46,586 nucleotides of DNA from an uncultured Lachnospiraceae bacterium (GCA_902774725.1 CACYJP010000020.1:1-46586), one strand, 5' to 3'; positions 25,454 to 35,580 are shown, counted from the stretch's first letter. Numbers and translations are program-made. Notes: generated by a model from the letters alone, not told the origin.

Positions 25454-26614
25454 CTACTTTGCGTCGTGTAAAACATAAGAATTTCTTATCTTGACCATAC
25501 CTCTATCGGTATAAGTCATACTATTATCTGCAAAATACAGATACAGTTTAATACTATCATTCTCAGCATCAATCTGTGCTTCGCATCCCGGAACTGTTGT
25601 ACCATTAGCATTGCAATAATTGAGCTGCTTTGTAAGTATATTATTGTCTGTATACTTAGTAGTATTCAGTTCATCCATATACTTATATTTATAATCACAT
25701 CTGATCTGCTTTTCTGTACCTGCACCACCAAATGTATATGTTACTGTTACTTCATCATTTGGTGCCTTGCCATTATACTCCGGTTTAGCCTTTTCAGTAT
25801 TATAAGCACTTGTATCACTCATAAATGCTGTATCAGCTCTTTGTGAATAAACAATAACAAGCTTTGTTATATAAAGATACTTATATGTCTTTGATGAACC
25901 AGTTCCACTGCTAAGTGTCGAGAATGAAGAATTAGTCTTTGTAGGAACACTCTTAAGAAATGTTACCTCTTCTGACTTCTCAGCAGCACCAAAGTATCTG
26001 AATCGATTAGAGTAAACACTGTACTTTTCTCTCTCATCATCGCTAAGAGTCTTAGCATACTCTTCGCTTTCCTTTGGATCAAAGAATTTTAATTCTCTAA
26101 ATTTCTTGAGCTGTTCATCTGTAAGAGTCTGAAGCTTTGCATCTATATCTACATCAGATGTATTAAGAAGATCATTATAAAAATCTTTCTCTGTATCTGT
26201 CATAGCATTTAGCATCGTATCTCTACTAGTATTATCTCTCTCAAGCTCAAGTCCAATAAGTCCAGAAGGATTACCAGACGAATGATCAAGAACATACTGA
26301 TCTGTTGGTAAAAGATAATTCTTTGGTACAACGCCTCCGGCATTATCTGCGATTTTATTAGAAGAGAAATTCAGCTTTGTATCAGACTGATACCCTTCTA
26401 TATAAATATGTTTTGCCTGCATGATGTCTTCATTTATCTTATTATATACATCCTGAGCACTTCCCTGAACTGTTATATCAGCTTTTTCTTTTCTGTAAAT
26501 CAGGTTGTTTGAGTACATAATTCCACCAACAGCAAGCATTATGAATGCAAGGATTGCAATAGAGACAATTAACTCTACCAGTGTAAATCCTTTATTCTTT
26601 TTAAGATTTTTCAC
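25454..26614 (-). CDS. type IV prepilin-like minor pilin, PulJ/PilW type
   Basis: 386 residues from a GTG. The class III signal is KNLKKNKG|FTLVELIVSIAILAFIMLAVGG, with the Gly at the cleavage site, Phe1 and Glu5 of the mature protein all in place. It is followed by the amphipathic helix 'YRKEKADITVQGSAQDVYNKINEDI' in pieces and a large globular domain. Size and N-terminus fit the PulJ/PilW group of minor pilins, which prime pilus assembly. The first gene after it (19263-25437) uses a Sec signal instead. PilD-type peptidase, needed to process it, is not in the window. Confidence 0.88.
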   Translation of the reverse strand: MKNLKKNKGFTLVELIVSIAILAFIMLAVGGIMYSNNLIYRKEKADITVQGSAQDVYNKINEDIMQAKHIYIEGYQSDTKLNFSSNKIADNAGGVVPKNYLLPTDQYVLDHSSGNPSGLIGLELERDNTSRDTMLNAMTDTEKDFYNDLLNTSDVDIDAKLQTLTDEQLKKFRELKFFDPKESEEYAKTLSDDEREKYSVYSNRFRYFGAAEKSEEVTFLKSVPTKTNSSFSTLSSGTGSSKTYKYLYITKLVIVYSQRADTAFMSDTSAYNTEKAKPEYNGKAPNDEVTVTYTFGGAGTEKQIRCDYKYKYMDELNTTKYTDNNILTKQLNYCNANGTTVPGCEAQIDAENDSIKLYLYFADNSMTYTDRGMVKIRNSYVLHDAK

Positions 26615-26632
26615 GATTTAACCAGCTCCTCT

Positions 26633-27277
26633 CTATCGAACCTCAATACTTCCATTCTGTCTAACAATAACACGTGCAACCTGATTGGAGTTTTTCTTAT
26701 AAAAACGATATTCTCCGGTACCAGATACACAATTACCGTGTCTATCAAAAACGATACAAACTGCTTTTTCAGTAGTTAAAGCTCCAGCATTTTCCTTATC
26801 CATATCATTTGTATTTCCATTAAGGAAGCTTGTATTCTTTCCAGTGAACTTAACCTCAACTCTGGAAGAATATTTGACATTTTCACGAACAGGATTTCCT
26901 AAAGTATCATACGACGGATACGCATGGCTTATTCCAGCACCACTGGCATCATCCTTATAAACATACTTTCCTGCAGCATTTTTTTCTACTACCACCTGGT
27001 CTGTCTGATATTTACCATCATCTAAATACAGAACAAGACCATATCTATAGTCCTTAGTTTCATCAAAGTAAGGATCACTTCCTTTTGCAGGTTTCATCTC
27101 TATAGCTTTTTTCCTTACCTGATTGACTTCAGAACTAAACTTATTTGATGCGTCCTTGGCTCTTGCAGTATTAACTAATGTTAACGATACAAGAGCAAGT
27201 CCGGCAAGAATAACTACTATTGCAAGAACAATAATCATTTCAACTAATGAGTAGCCTTTGTTTTTCTTAATATCCAT
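26633..27277 (-). CDS. type IV prepilin-like minor pilin, GspH/FimT type
   Basis: 214 residues. The leader MDIKKNKG is followed by the cleavage site and YSLVEMIIVLAIVVILAGLAL, with Tyr1 and Glu5. The helix continues 'ARAKDASNKFSSEVNQVRKKAIEMKP', as in GspH/FimT/FimU. The ending 'RVIVRQNGSIEVR' resembles the last beta-strands of that group. Ribosome site GGAGGGG. It lies between the PilX-like and PulJ-like genes with gaps of 10-20 bases, so it is part of the same minor-pilin set. Confidence 0.88.
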   Translation of the reverse strand: MDIKKNKGYSLVEMIIVLAIVVILAGLALVSLTLVNTARAKDASNKFSSEVNQVRKKAIEMKPAKGSDPYFDETKDYRYGLVLYLDDGKYQTDQVVVEKNAAGKYVYKDDASGAGISHAYPSYDTLGNPVRENVKYSSRVEVKFTGKNTSFLNGNTNDMDKENAGALTTEKAVCIVFDRHGNCVSGTGEYRFYKKNSNQVARVIVRQNGSIEVR

Positions 27278-27287
27278 ATGCCCCTCC

Positions 27288-30200
27288 TTAGTCTACATTT
27301 CTCATCCAGTTGTTATATCTAATAACATCTGAATAATCAATTGTCTCTATTGTTCTTTCATCTTCTTCTTCATAATCATCTGCAAGTGAAGGATCATTAT
27401 AGATATCTCTGTACTTCTTTCCAATCTTCTCATAATCCTTGAAAAGTTCAAGAACTTTGATTGCTTTAAGTGATTCCATCTTCTTGGCAGCATCATCAGA
27501 AGAAGCATCCTTAGCTTTGATCATAACCTGATTCATAATAGTTTTACAAAGCTCTGATGAATTAATATTTGTTACAGTACTATTAACATAAACCTTTCCA
27601 CCGGAAATGATAATACCGTTAAATTCTTTAACAGTCTTTGAACCAGCTTCATCAAAGTATACATCACCCTTTGTAATTATAATACCTGTCATAACGCCAT
27701 TTTCATCAGCAGACTCGCATGTAATATGAACATCATCATAATCTACAAAAACCTTATACTCTGAATATCCTGCAATACTATTATATGAAAGCTTAAGGTT
27801 ATCAGGATTAATAGAAGTAGCTGTATTTCCTAAATCAGGATCGACATCCTTAATTGTATCAAAATTGAAATAACTGTTAAGAGGTGTTAAGCTACTAGCG
27901 CCCTTCTCTTTTACTACTTCATTAACAAACTGAGACTCTGTCATATAATCATGAGTTGATTTCTCTGTAGGGAGATCCTGAAGTGACCACTTCATATAAT
28001 TATAATGTTCTTCATACTCTTTTGATAACTCAAGCGCAGAAGCATCATTTGTAATCTTCTTATCACTTACAGTATCAGGTTTCTCTCCAAGGTTTGTACT
28101 CTTAATTTCAGCATCTGTTTTAGTCTGAACGAAGAATGTGACATTATTTTCACTTGTAAGTGCATTCTTGATATCATTAAGTCCGGCCTGAGCACCGAGA
28201 TCACCGGTTGCAAGCTTCTTATAAGATGTATTTACTGCACCACTTGCGTAAACATTATCCGCCTTAGTACCAATAGCACCGGCTTTGTAATCAGCATAAT
28301 CCATAAGATCTACAAGAGTTTCAGTTCTTGTGAAATCTGTTCCACCAATTGTTACAATGTCTGAATCATCTAAAACATCAGAATCAACCTCAGGATGATT
28401 TACTGCAAATGCAACTGGAGCAAGGTCATATTCAGACTTATAACCAATAAAATTATAATAATCAGTAATAAACGCTTCCGAAAGATCATCAGCAGACTTT
28501 ATATATGTCTTTCCTGCAACACCTTCTGTCTTTGAGAACTTATTTGTATCATAAAGTTCATTGTCAAATGCATACTCAAAATCAAGGTAATAATAATACT
28601 TTGTAGCATCTTTTCCAGCAGGTGTAGTATATTTTTCCTCTACGTATACTACCGGAACCTTACCACCGTTACTAGCAGAAACATTAGCAGTACTGAAATA
28701 CTTTGTGAAAAGCACCATATTCTTCAGATCATCAGGAAGGTATGAGAAATACTGCTCTATAGCATCTGTTCCTGTGTAATCTGCTGCTGCCATAACAGTA
28801 TAGTGACCATAAGGATCCTTTACATACTTCTCCTTTACAGGAGATGTAGTTGGCTTATAAGCAAGCTGGTTTGATTTTATTGATAAACTTTCACCGGTTT
28901 TATAATCCTGTATATCAGAATCATATGAAAGTGTAGAAGTTGTTATTTTTGCAACCTGAGGTCCCTGACCGGCAAGTACAGAATCCTCTTCCGCAACTAT
29001 AGGAGCAAAACTAACTGAATTCTTCTTTGTCTTAACCTTTGACAATTCTATATAAGATCTACCAGCTATATATATAGATCCTGTATCAAGAAGGTTAACG
29101 TTTGCATGCTCTCCATTTACAATGAAAGCACTACTGTTGTAGTGAGATCTTATCTTGTTTCCGTCACCCTTACCAGCGCCAAGATTTCCATACTCTTCAT
29201 AGATGTTTCCACCATTCTTACCACTTGAAATAAGTGTAGTAGGTATGAATTTTCTTGTGTCAACCTCTGTAGAGTTACCAAATCCATAATAAGATCCATT
29301 TAAACGGAATCTTGAATAATCAGATTCAATCTGTGTATCATCCTTGACATAAAGGTTAGCCATAAACTCAGCTCGAGCACCATTCTTTTTACCTGTTTCA
29401 CTGAGACCTGTTACTGCAGAATCTGTATAAACAGGAGTTCCTCTTGTAGAACCGGCAAGAACAATTTCATCGGCCCATACATTTGACTGAGTAATGTTAG
29501 TTCCTTCAAGACCGTAAACAGCAAGATCACCTGAATCCATAACTGCAATACTACCAGGAACAATAACCTTATCGGCAAAAATGTTTACATCACTACCATT
29601 TACAAGAAATCCTGAATATTTACTTTTTACATTGTTACCATCATATAACGCCTTATCCTGTAAGACACCATTTGAGTAATCATTCATATTTACAAGTGAA
29701 GTAGCAGTATTATTAGTATATGAATATCTGGTAACCTTATTCATCTTGTAAGAGGTTTCTGTGCTATCACCTTTCTTCCAAACTAAAGGTGTATTATAAG
29801 CATCAGTATTCTTATTATCATAATTATTATATGTCTTATTATAAAAGTCATTTGAAGCATAAACATTTCCGTTTATACTAAGCACAGAACCCGGCATTTT
29901 GTTAATTTCTACACCTGAATCTGCTACAAGACAGAACTCAAAAAGATTATTAATCTTTGTAGATGTATTATCAAAACTAACATCAAAATCCGGTCTGCTT
30001 ATTTCGATATCTGTAGAGAGTGTTTGCTTGAAATCACCCTTTGCAGTTGAACGATTATAGCTAGCAGTACGAGTAAGTGTTACATTCTTAATGACAACCT
30101 TGCTCAGTTCCTTGCCTGAAACTAATACAGAAGAAGGAGTATCAGAATCCTTATAATAATAAAGGACATATACGTCTTTTGTTATGAAAGAAATCGTTCC

Positions 30201-30707
30201 CTTTGTATCAGATTTAGAAGGATCTTTATAGTTTGAAATACTGTCAACTATAGTCTTTCCTATACCTCTTGTTAAATCAAGTTCTCCACCAGCTACATCA
30301 CCCACGGTATAATAGCTAAGTGCATTATCAGTAGATCCGGAAGCAGAAATATAACCCATAAATTTATCCTTAAACAAGTCATTTGCTACTGCTTCATCAC
30401 CATGAGTATATTCATGAAGATTAGGATCATACTTAATTATTTCTTCTTTTGTATCTTCGTAAGCTTTCTGCATATATTCCATCGTTTTACTACCAACTCC
30501 GGAATAAACCTCATCCATAGCCTGCTCTAAATAATAGAAATTGCTCTTTGCGTTGTAATCATAAAGCTTCTGTCTATAAGCATACGCAACAGCCATAAGT
30601 AAAGAGCCTGTAAGAACACCTACAAAACCAAGCGCAATAATTACTAAAATAAGAGATGAGCCGCTATCTTTTAAATTGTTATTAATTTTCTTAAAAAACT
30701 TTTTCAA
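27288..30707 (-). CDS. very large PilX-like minor pilin without Glu5
   Basis: About 1139 residues. The frame is open to a GTG at 30728, but the AAGGGAG ribosome site lies inside that extension. I therefore place the start at the TTG at 30707, one base after the previous stop, giving MKKFFKKINNNLKDSG. The hydrophobic segment SSLILVIIALGFVGVLTGSLLMAVAYAY fits the PilX N-terminal helix: a Gly before the segment, but no Glu5. A long extracellular part follows with repeated short beta-strand patterns ('SVLSINGNVYASNDF', 'TGSIYIAGRSYIEL', 'FNGIIISGGKVYVNSTV'), suggesting a beta-helix. Usual PilX/GspK proteins are 150-350 residues. A GspK-like cap at the pilus tip is plausible, since GspK also lacks Glu5. 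Confidence 0.8.
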   Translation of the reverse strand: MKKFFKKINNNLKDSGSSLILVIIALGFVGVLTGSLLMAVAYAYRQKLYDYNAKSNFYYLEQAMDEVYSGVGSKTMEYMQKAYEDTKEEIIKYDPNLHEYTHGDEAVANDLFKDKFMGYISASGSTDNALSYYTVGDVAGGELDLTRGIGKTIVDSISNYKDPSKSDTKGTISFITKDVYVLYYYKDSDTPSSVLVSGKELSKVVIKNVTLTRTASYNRSTAKGDFKQTLSTDIEISRPDFDVSFDNTSTKINNLFEFCLVADSGVEINKMPGSVLSINGNVYASNDFYNKTYNNYDNKNTDAYNTPLVWKKGDSTETSYKMNKVTRYSYTNNTATSLVNMNDYSNGVLQDKALYDGNNVKSKYSGFLVNGSDVNIFADKVIVPGSIAVMDSGDLAVYGLEGTNITQSNVWADEIVLAGSTRGTPVYTDSAVTGLSETGKKNGARAEFMANLYVKDDTQIESDYSRFRLNGSYYGFGNSTEVDTRKFIPTTLISSGKNGGNIYEEYGNLGAGKGDGNKIRSHYNSSAFIVNGEHANVNLLDTGSIYIAGRSYIELSKVKTKKNSVSFAPIVAEEDSVLAGQGPQVAKITTSTLSYDSDIQDYKTGESLSIKSNQLAYKPTTSPVKEKYVKDPYGHYTVMAAADYTGTDAIEQYFSYLPDDLKNMVLFTKYFSTANVSASNGGKVPVVYVEEKYTTPAGKDATKYYYYLDFEYAFDNELYDTNKFSKTEGVAGKTYIKSADDLSEAFITDYYNFIGYKSEYDLAPVAFAVNHPEVDSDVLDDSDIVTIGGTDFTRTETLVDLMDYADYKAGAIGTKADNVYASGAVNTSYKKLATGDLGAQAGLNDIKNALTSENNVTFFVQTKTDAEIKSTNLGEKPDTVSDKKITNDASALELSKEYEEHYNYMKWSLQDLPTEKSTHDYMTESQFVNEVVKEKGASSLTPLNSYFNFDTIKDVDPDLGNTATSINPDNLKLSYNSIAGYSEYKVFVDYDDVHITCESADENGVMTGIIITKGDVYFDEAGSKTVKEFNGIIISGGKVYVNSTVTNINSSELCKTIMNQVMIKAKDASSDDAAKKMESLKAIKVLELFKDYEKIGKKYRDIYNDPSLADDYEEEDERTIETIDYSDVIRYNNWMRNVD

Positions 30708-30708
30708 T

Positions 30709-32601
30709 TTAGTCAGCTCCCTTCGCACCTGTCAGGTAGGTAACATCTCCTGTTGGACTCTTATAAGTAACAGTTATGTTGTAAACCTTACCACTGTAAT
30801 TACTTTCTCCTTGCCATGGAACAATTGAATATACGCATTCATCACCATCGCCATCTTCGAAATATAAATCTCCGATCTGACTTTCGTCAGCTTTAATACC
30901 TAAACTATACGCTGCTCTTGTTCCTTCGCCTGATGTCGAATCAATCTTTGGACATGCATTAGAATCATATGAACGTACAAACTGTACCTCATCACTATCA
31001 TCAGCAATAATTGAAGACTTGTCTTTTGGATTAGAAATTCCATTATGAACCCAGTCAACATTTAAAGAATCATCATGATATGATGAAATATTGGTTATAA
31101 TCTGTAGTGGATAACACTCAGATGGAGTGTAATTTACAACATTACCATCACCCATATCTACTGTACTATATACCTGGTTAACAGATATCTTTACAGGAAC
31201 ATATGAACCCGCTTTAAGAGTATAGTACATATTCTTTTTCTGTTCATAATCAGCATCGCTAGGATCAATTCCATTCGCTGCACCAGATGCTGTCTGCCAA
31301 GAATTAGTTGGTTTAATCAGATATATCTTTGAAGCATCATATTTACTATAATCTTCAGCAGTATCTGGAGGATTTAATTTATAATATCCTGATGTATATG
31401 GATCAGACTGAATTGTCACATAATCTGTATAAGCGTACTCAGCAAAAGCAGAATTATAATCAGTTATGAATGGTTCATAAATCATATAAACATCTGGTGG
31501 TTCACTAGTAAAGAAATCCCTATTCATTACTTCATAAGTCTTCTGCCCTTCATTTGAACCATTAAACACCTTATAGCTTGTATTATTAAACTTTAGATAA
31601 TATCTAACCTTTACATCAACGTGGTAATAAATCTTACCAGCTGCATTTTTTCTTGCAGTAACAGCAATCATTATCATTCTGTTAAATGTATTGGTATTTG
31701 CTTTAATCAAACCTTTGATATTCGCATTCAGAAGTGTTGGATTATCAAACCAACCATCATCGATCATAGAAGATCCTTTATGACGTGAATCATAATCCAG
31801 GAACATGGCAATGAGATCTTTTTCAAATCTATGATCGAGTTTTGTTGCTTCACCCTCTATGATGGCAATCTTATCAGAATCAAGGTCCTGAATATTTCCA
31901 AGTGATACACTGTTAGGATCAACATAACTAGAATCTGTTACCTCAACACAATCAACCGCAGAAATATGAGAATAATCAACCCCACCATGATTAACTGTTT
32001 CAAACTTCACAGCTGAATGATCACTCTGAATTTCAAAAGCAGAATCAGCCTTTATCTTTGTATAGGTTGAAGAACTCTTGTTCAGATCAACTTCATAATT
32101 AATTCTATATCTCTTACCATTTGATGCCTTACCCGAAAGTAGTTTATTAGCTAAATCACTTATAACAACAGTTCTATCATACTCTCTTTTTGCTCTTCCA
32201 AGCTTAACATCATTAAGCGCTACATCGTATCCATTGTACTTAACTACGGCACCAGTATCATTACCATCTACAAATATATGACACTCAGCCCCCTTAAATG
32301 CAACGGTATCCATGTTGTCAATCATCTCTTCATTTTTGAAGTCGATGTTCTTATCAGTTGCAGTTGGAGCATTTTTCTTGATGTCATCCATAGATGTCTG
32401 CTTAAAATACTCCATAACTGATGCTGCACTATCAACAACATACTGCTTTTCTTTAGCTTTTGCACTTGTATTAATAGTTGTTGTAACCTGTAATATGATA
32501 GGCGTGATAAGTATAGCCAATACGGCAATAGCAATCATAATATCAATCAAGCTGATACCTTTATTATTTTTTAATAATTTTTTATTATTAATTGCCACCA
32601 T
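30709..32601 (-). CDS. large type IV prepilin-like minor pilin, PilV-like, Asp at position 5
   Basis: About 630 residues. I take the ATG at 32601, preceded by GGAG at five bases, rather than the GTG six bases upstream. The leader NNKKLLKNNKG precedes ISLIDIMIAIAVLAILITPIIL, where position 5 of the mature chain is Asp instead of the near-invariant Glu. The N-terminal helix continues 'TSAKAKEKQYVVDSAASVMEYFKQ'. The globular part is several times larger than an ordinary PilV/GspI pilin and has no obvious known domain by eye. It follows the pilO-like gene after 13 bases. Confidence 0.82.
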   Translation of the reverse strand: MVAINNKKLLKNNKGISLIDIMIAIAVLAILITPIILQVTTTINTSAKAKEKQYVVDSAASVMEYFKQTSMDDIKKNAPTATDKNIDFKNEEMIDNMDTVAFKGAECHIFVDGNDTGAVVKYNGYDVALNDVKLGRAKREYDRTVVISDLANKLLSGKASNGKRYRINYEVDLNKSSSTYTKIKADSAFEIQSDHSAVKFETVNHGGVDYSHISAVDCVEVTDSSYVDPNSVSLGNIQDLDSDKIAIIEGEATKLDHRFEKDLIAMFLDYDSRHKGSSMIDDGWFDNPTLLNANIKGLIKANTNTFNRMIMIAVTARKNAAGKIYYHVDVKVRYYLKFNNTSYKVFNGSNEGQKTYEVMNRDFFTSEPPDVYMIYEPFITDYNSAFAEYAYTDYVTIQSDPYTSGYYKLNPPDTAEDYSKYDASKIYLIKPTNSWQTASGAANGIDPSDADYEQKKNMYYTLKAGSYVPVKISVNQVYSTVDMGDGNVVNYTPSECYPLQIITNISSYHDDSLNVDWVHNGISNPKDKSSIIADDSDEVQFVRSYDSNACPKIDSTSGEGTRAAYSLGIKADESQIGDLYFEDGDGDECVYSIVPWQGESNYSGKVYNITVTYKSPTGDVTYLTGAKGAD

Positions 32602-32614
32602 ACTCACTCCGATC

Positions 32615-33742
32615 TTAGTATTGTTTTACACTACCTGCTTTCTCTGCAAGTTTGAAACGAGGATTTGAAGCATCATCGTCTGCAACCTTGATATAAACCG
32701 GAAGTGCTGTGTCATTAGAAATCTTAACATTAACACCATTAGTATCTTTGTCATCAACTCTGCTTGAAGACTTAACATAGATTGCTACATCACTTGTAAG
32801 AACTTCTGCCTTATAACTCTTAGAACCTATAGCATATGTTATATAGTTCTTTCCATCTTCTTCTGTTATGGCAATTGTAAGGTCTTCAACCTTATTCTCA
32901 TTTGATGTTACATATGTAGCTTCATTAGATGCACTTGCTGCAGCAATAATTCCGGAAGAAGTATCATTTCCAGCATTGTTAAGCATAATGATCATATTAT
33001 GATTTGATACAATTGAATCTCCGTTATCACTATCATGATCTGAAGAAGCTGCTGATGCAGGCATATATTCACCTTCTGTTGCAAAGATATTCTCTTTTCC
33101 TTCCTCAACATCAACCTTAGGAATATCAGCGATTCTGTCTTCATGCTTTATAGCATATGTGTTAAGTACAACAGCACCATTACATTCCATAATTGGAGCT
33201 TCTGCTTCCTCATCGAAAGTAATTGTTATAGTCTCAATTGCCATTCTATACTTATAATTAAGTACATAATCAAGATAAGACTTAAGACCTTCATATGTTC
33301 CACTGAAGCTTATATTGTAATTGTCGTTGTATGCAACGTAAGCATCTTTTTCTACGTCAAGTGCCTGATCCTGTCCAGTAACTGCACCCTGTCCAAGGAT
33401 ATAGAATACTGTATCCCTTGGCATTGTTACTGACATATTTACGAAATCATTATCAACCTCTGAATTCTTGAAAAACTGAACTGTGTTTTCCTGATTAAGA
33501 TCAGGAGCAAATTTATTAACAGTCTCATCAAACTGCTTATTAAACTCTTCTGTTTCTGCAATCAGCTGATCCTTCTGAGCTTCTTTTGCACAGAGATCAT
33601 CGTATCTAGCCTGAAGTTCATCAATATCAGTCTCTAAACTTTTAATTGAAGACATCTTAGGCTTAACAATATACATATAAGTTGCAAAAAGGATAACTAT
33701 ACCTAAAAGAGTTAAAAGAATCTTCTTATTTGTATCTGTCAT
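32615..33742 (-). CDS. pilO: PilO-like inner-membrane alignment protein
   Basis: 375 residues. A short cytoplasmic start (MTDTNKK), one membrane helix (ILLTLLGIVILFATYMYIV), a coiled coil rich in Glu/Gln ('LETDIDELQARYDDLCAKEAQKDQLIAETEEF' region), then a ferredoxin-like domain with 'YNISFSGTYEGLKSYLDYVLNYKYRMAIETI' in pieces. This is the PilO layout. An extra C-terminal region of about 150 residues, rich in Ser and Asp, is unusual. In T4P machines PilM, PilN and PilO link the motor to the envelope. The gene directly follows the pilM-pilN fusion, with a GGAGG ribosome site. Confidence 0.82.
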   Translation of the reverse strand: MTDTNKKILLTLLGIVILFATYMYIVKPKMSSIKSLETDIDELQARYDDLCAKEAQKDQLIAETEEFNKQFDETVNKFAPDLNQENTVQFFKNSEVDNDFVNMSVTMPRDTVFYILGQGAVTGQDQALDVEKDAYVAYNDNYNISFSGTYEGLKSYLDYVLNYKYRMAIETITITFDEEAEAPIMECNGAVVLNTYAIKHEDRIADIPKVDVEEGKENIFATEGEYMPASAASSDHDSDNGDSIVSNHNMIIMLNNAGNDTSSGIIAAASASNEATYVTSNENKVEDLTIAITEEDGKNYITYAIGSKSYKAEVLTSDVAIYVKSSSRVDDKDTNGVNVKISNDTALPVYIKVADDDASNPRFKLAEKAGSVKQY

Positions 33743-33759
33743 CTGTCTGTCCTCCCCTC

Positions 33760-35379
33760 TTATTCTTCCTCAGCATCCGTGAGTGATGCCCATGGATTTG
33801 TGTATGAACATGTAAGTGTGAAGTTATACTGTCTCTCAGATGCATCTGATGCATTCGATGCGCCGGCACCAACTTCAAGAGTCTGTGCGATCGAAGAGAT
33901 GTAAACATCCTCTACACATGAAATCTGCTTCAGCTGCATGATGAAGTCTGTAATATCATCATAACTTGCTGCAACACCGGGGATACTAATTGAATCAGTA
34001 GAAGCTGTAAATGAAACGATGTTGATATTAGTAGGCATATGATCTTCAAGTTCATTGATAAATGTAAGAGCCTGCTCATTCTTTCTATAAGTAGAAATCT
34101 CCATCGCCTTTACATCGGTAGCCTTTGCTTCTGCCTCATCACGTTCCTGTATAATCTGCTCAATATATTCTTTCTCTGCAACCTGCTGTTCAAGTGCAGC
34201 TTTATCATTCTTGAGATTATTCTCCTTATTAATAAAGTAGAAAGAAAGTCCGGCAGCTATAAGAGCACAAGCAACTGCTATTCCTACAAACGGTCCAATT
34301 CCGCCGCTTGACTTAACTGCACCACCGCCAGCACTTGAAAGGCTGAATCCCATTGGATTAATAGCACCACCAATAGGGGCAATTAAGTAAACAGGGCTAT
34401 AGATACGAAGATCTATAGAAGGATCAAACTTAACATTATAGAGACTATCCATAATTCGTGTAGATACATTAAGCTGTATCTTAAAGAGTCCATCAATACC
34501 CTTAATAAGAGCTCCGTCACCAGTAAGGAATACATCATCGATAGGATTATCAGGATTCTTTGAAGCATAGAAGTCCATTACACGACCGATATTATTAATA
34601 AGATATCTAAACGCTCCTGTTGCTTCATTATCATCAAAATCAACAGTGATGATTCTTTCATTCTGAAGCATTGTCATTGCAGTAGTAGCATCAACGCCTT
34701 TTTCCTGCATAACTACGTTAACAACAGGATTTGTTCCATAAGGAACACTTCTCTGAAGAAGAAGTTTATCGCCGTTAACAACATTAAGCACAGTTGACTC
34801 ACTTCCGAGCTGAATAACCATAGTGGTTGACTGCTCAGTAGTCTGAGTCTTGATGAGCTGAAGCATAGCATTACCGATATAATCAAGAGCATAAACCTTA
34901 AGTCCGCAAGCCTGAGCAAGATCATAGTAATTTCTCACCATCATCTCAGGAGCAGCAACAGCCATAACTCTAACCTGCTTTGCACCATTCTCATCTGTAA
35001 ATCTTTCAAGAACTGTATTAGCAATTACATAATCCGATATGTTATTAACTGGGAAGTATTCTCCTGCATTTGAATTGATCATAGCGGATATCTTCTTATC
35101 CGGAACATCAGGAATTACAACCTCTCTGTTAACAATTTTAGTTGAGTTCATAACAAATACTGCATTCTTATTAGAAATTCCAGCGCTTGTGAGCTGTCCC
35201 TTAATCTCACCAGCGATTCTCTGGATATCACGTATCTGTCCATCCTCAAATGCGTCTTCAGGTGTCTCAAAAATGAGAACCTTGTGAATGTAGGTCTGCT
35301 TCTTCTGCGAAGCAGTGATCTCTACAATAGTAATACTTTCATTAGTAATGTCTATTGATAAGACTCTGTTATTTGCCAT
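33760..35379 (-). CDS. pilM: PilM-PilN fusion protein
   Basis: 539 residues. Residues 1 to about 345 are an actin-like PilM: 'VLSIDITNESITIVEI', 'VVIPDVPDKKISAMI', 'YALDYIGNAMLQLI', 'VIQLGSESTVLNVV' and 'DDVFLTGDGALIKGIDGL'. A glycine-rich linker near 350 leads to one membrane helix (GPFVGIAVACALIAAGLSFYFI), a coiled coil and a ferredoxin-like PilN domain ('LTFINELEDHMPTNINIVSF', 'YDDITDFIMQLKQISCVEDVYI'). In most T4P systems PilM is a separate cytoplasmic protein that binds the N-terminal peptide of PilN. Here the two are covalently joined in the right topology. The GGGAGG ribosome site is strong and follows a structured leader of about 270 bases. Confidence 0.88.
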   Translation of the reverse strand: MANNRVLSIDITNESITIVEITASQKKQTYIHKVLIFETPEDAFEDGQIRDIQRIAGEIKGQLTSAGISNKNAVFVMNSTKIVNREVVIPDVPDKKISAMINSNAGEYFPVNNISDYVIANTVLERFTDENGAKQVRVMAVAAPEMMVRNYYDLAQACGLKVYALDYIGNAMLQLIKTQTTEQSTTMVIQLGSESTVLNVVNGDKLLLQRSVPYGTNPVVNVVMQEKGVDATTAMTMLQNERIITVDFDDNEATGAFRYLINNIGRVMDFYASKNPDNPIDDVFLTGDGALIKGIDGLFKIQLNVSTRIMDSLYNVKFDPSIDLRIYSPVYLIAPIGGAINPMGFSLSSAGGGAVKSSGGIGPFVGIAVACALIAAGLSFYFINKENNLKNDKAALEQQVAEKEYIEQIIQERDEAEAKATDVKAMEISTYRKNEQALTFINELEDHMPTNINIVSFTASTDSISIPGVAASYDDITDFIMQLKQISCVEDVYISSIAQTLEVGAGASNASDASERQYNFTLTCSYTNPWASLTDAEEE

Positions 35380-35441
35380 TCTATAGCCTCCCTCATTTTT
35401 CAGTAGTTTTTATTTATAAAGGCATACTCGCCTTCTTACAG

Positions 35442-35580
35442 TGATCAGCCGTAAGTAAAGCAGGCATAACCTAAGGGTGTATCTTGCCTCCCCCATACTC
35501 CCTTTACCTATATACTTTTCCTACTTTGTTCCAAAAGCTTAAAATATATACGTAAAGAGAGAAATAAAAACCGCTGATCA
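35442..35580 (-). ncRNA. structured 5' leader RNA upstream of pilMN (unknown class)
   Basis: In the minus-strand transcript TGATCAGC (35580-35573) can pair with GCTGATCA (35449-35442), closing a domain of about 139 bases. Inside, GTAAAG (35507-35502) pairs with CTTTAC (35460-35455). Nested within it, AGGCA (35489-35485) pairs with TGCCT (35466-35462), with an ACC/GGT mini-stem inside. A further hairpin AAGGC/GCCTT (35434-35419) lies before the ribosome site. I could not match it to a riboswitch I know. It could be regulatory RNA or an mRNA-stabilising leader. Confidence 0.45.

Noticed and set aside
30708..30728. GTG at 30728 as start of the PilX-like gene
   Set aside because: AAGGGAG lies downstream of this GTG and serves the TTG at 30707, just after the previous stop codon.
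35442..35580. Cyclic di-GMP (GEMM) riboswitch upstream of pilMN
   Set aside because: Tempting from context, but I do not see the conserved core motifs of the class I aptamer, so the class is left open.
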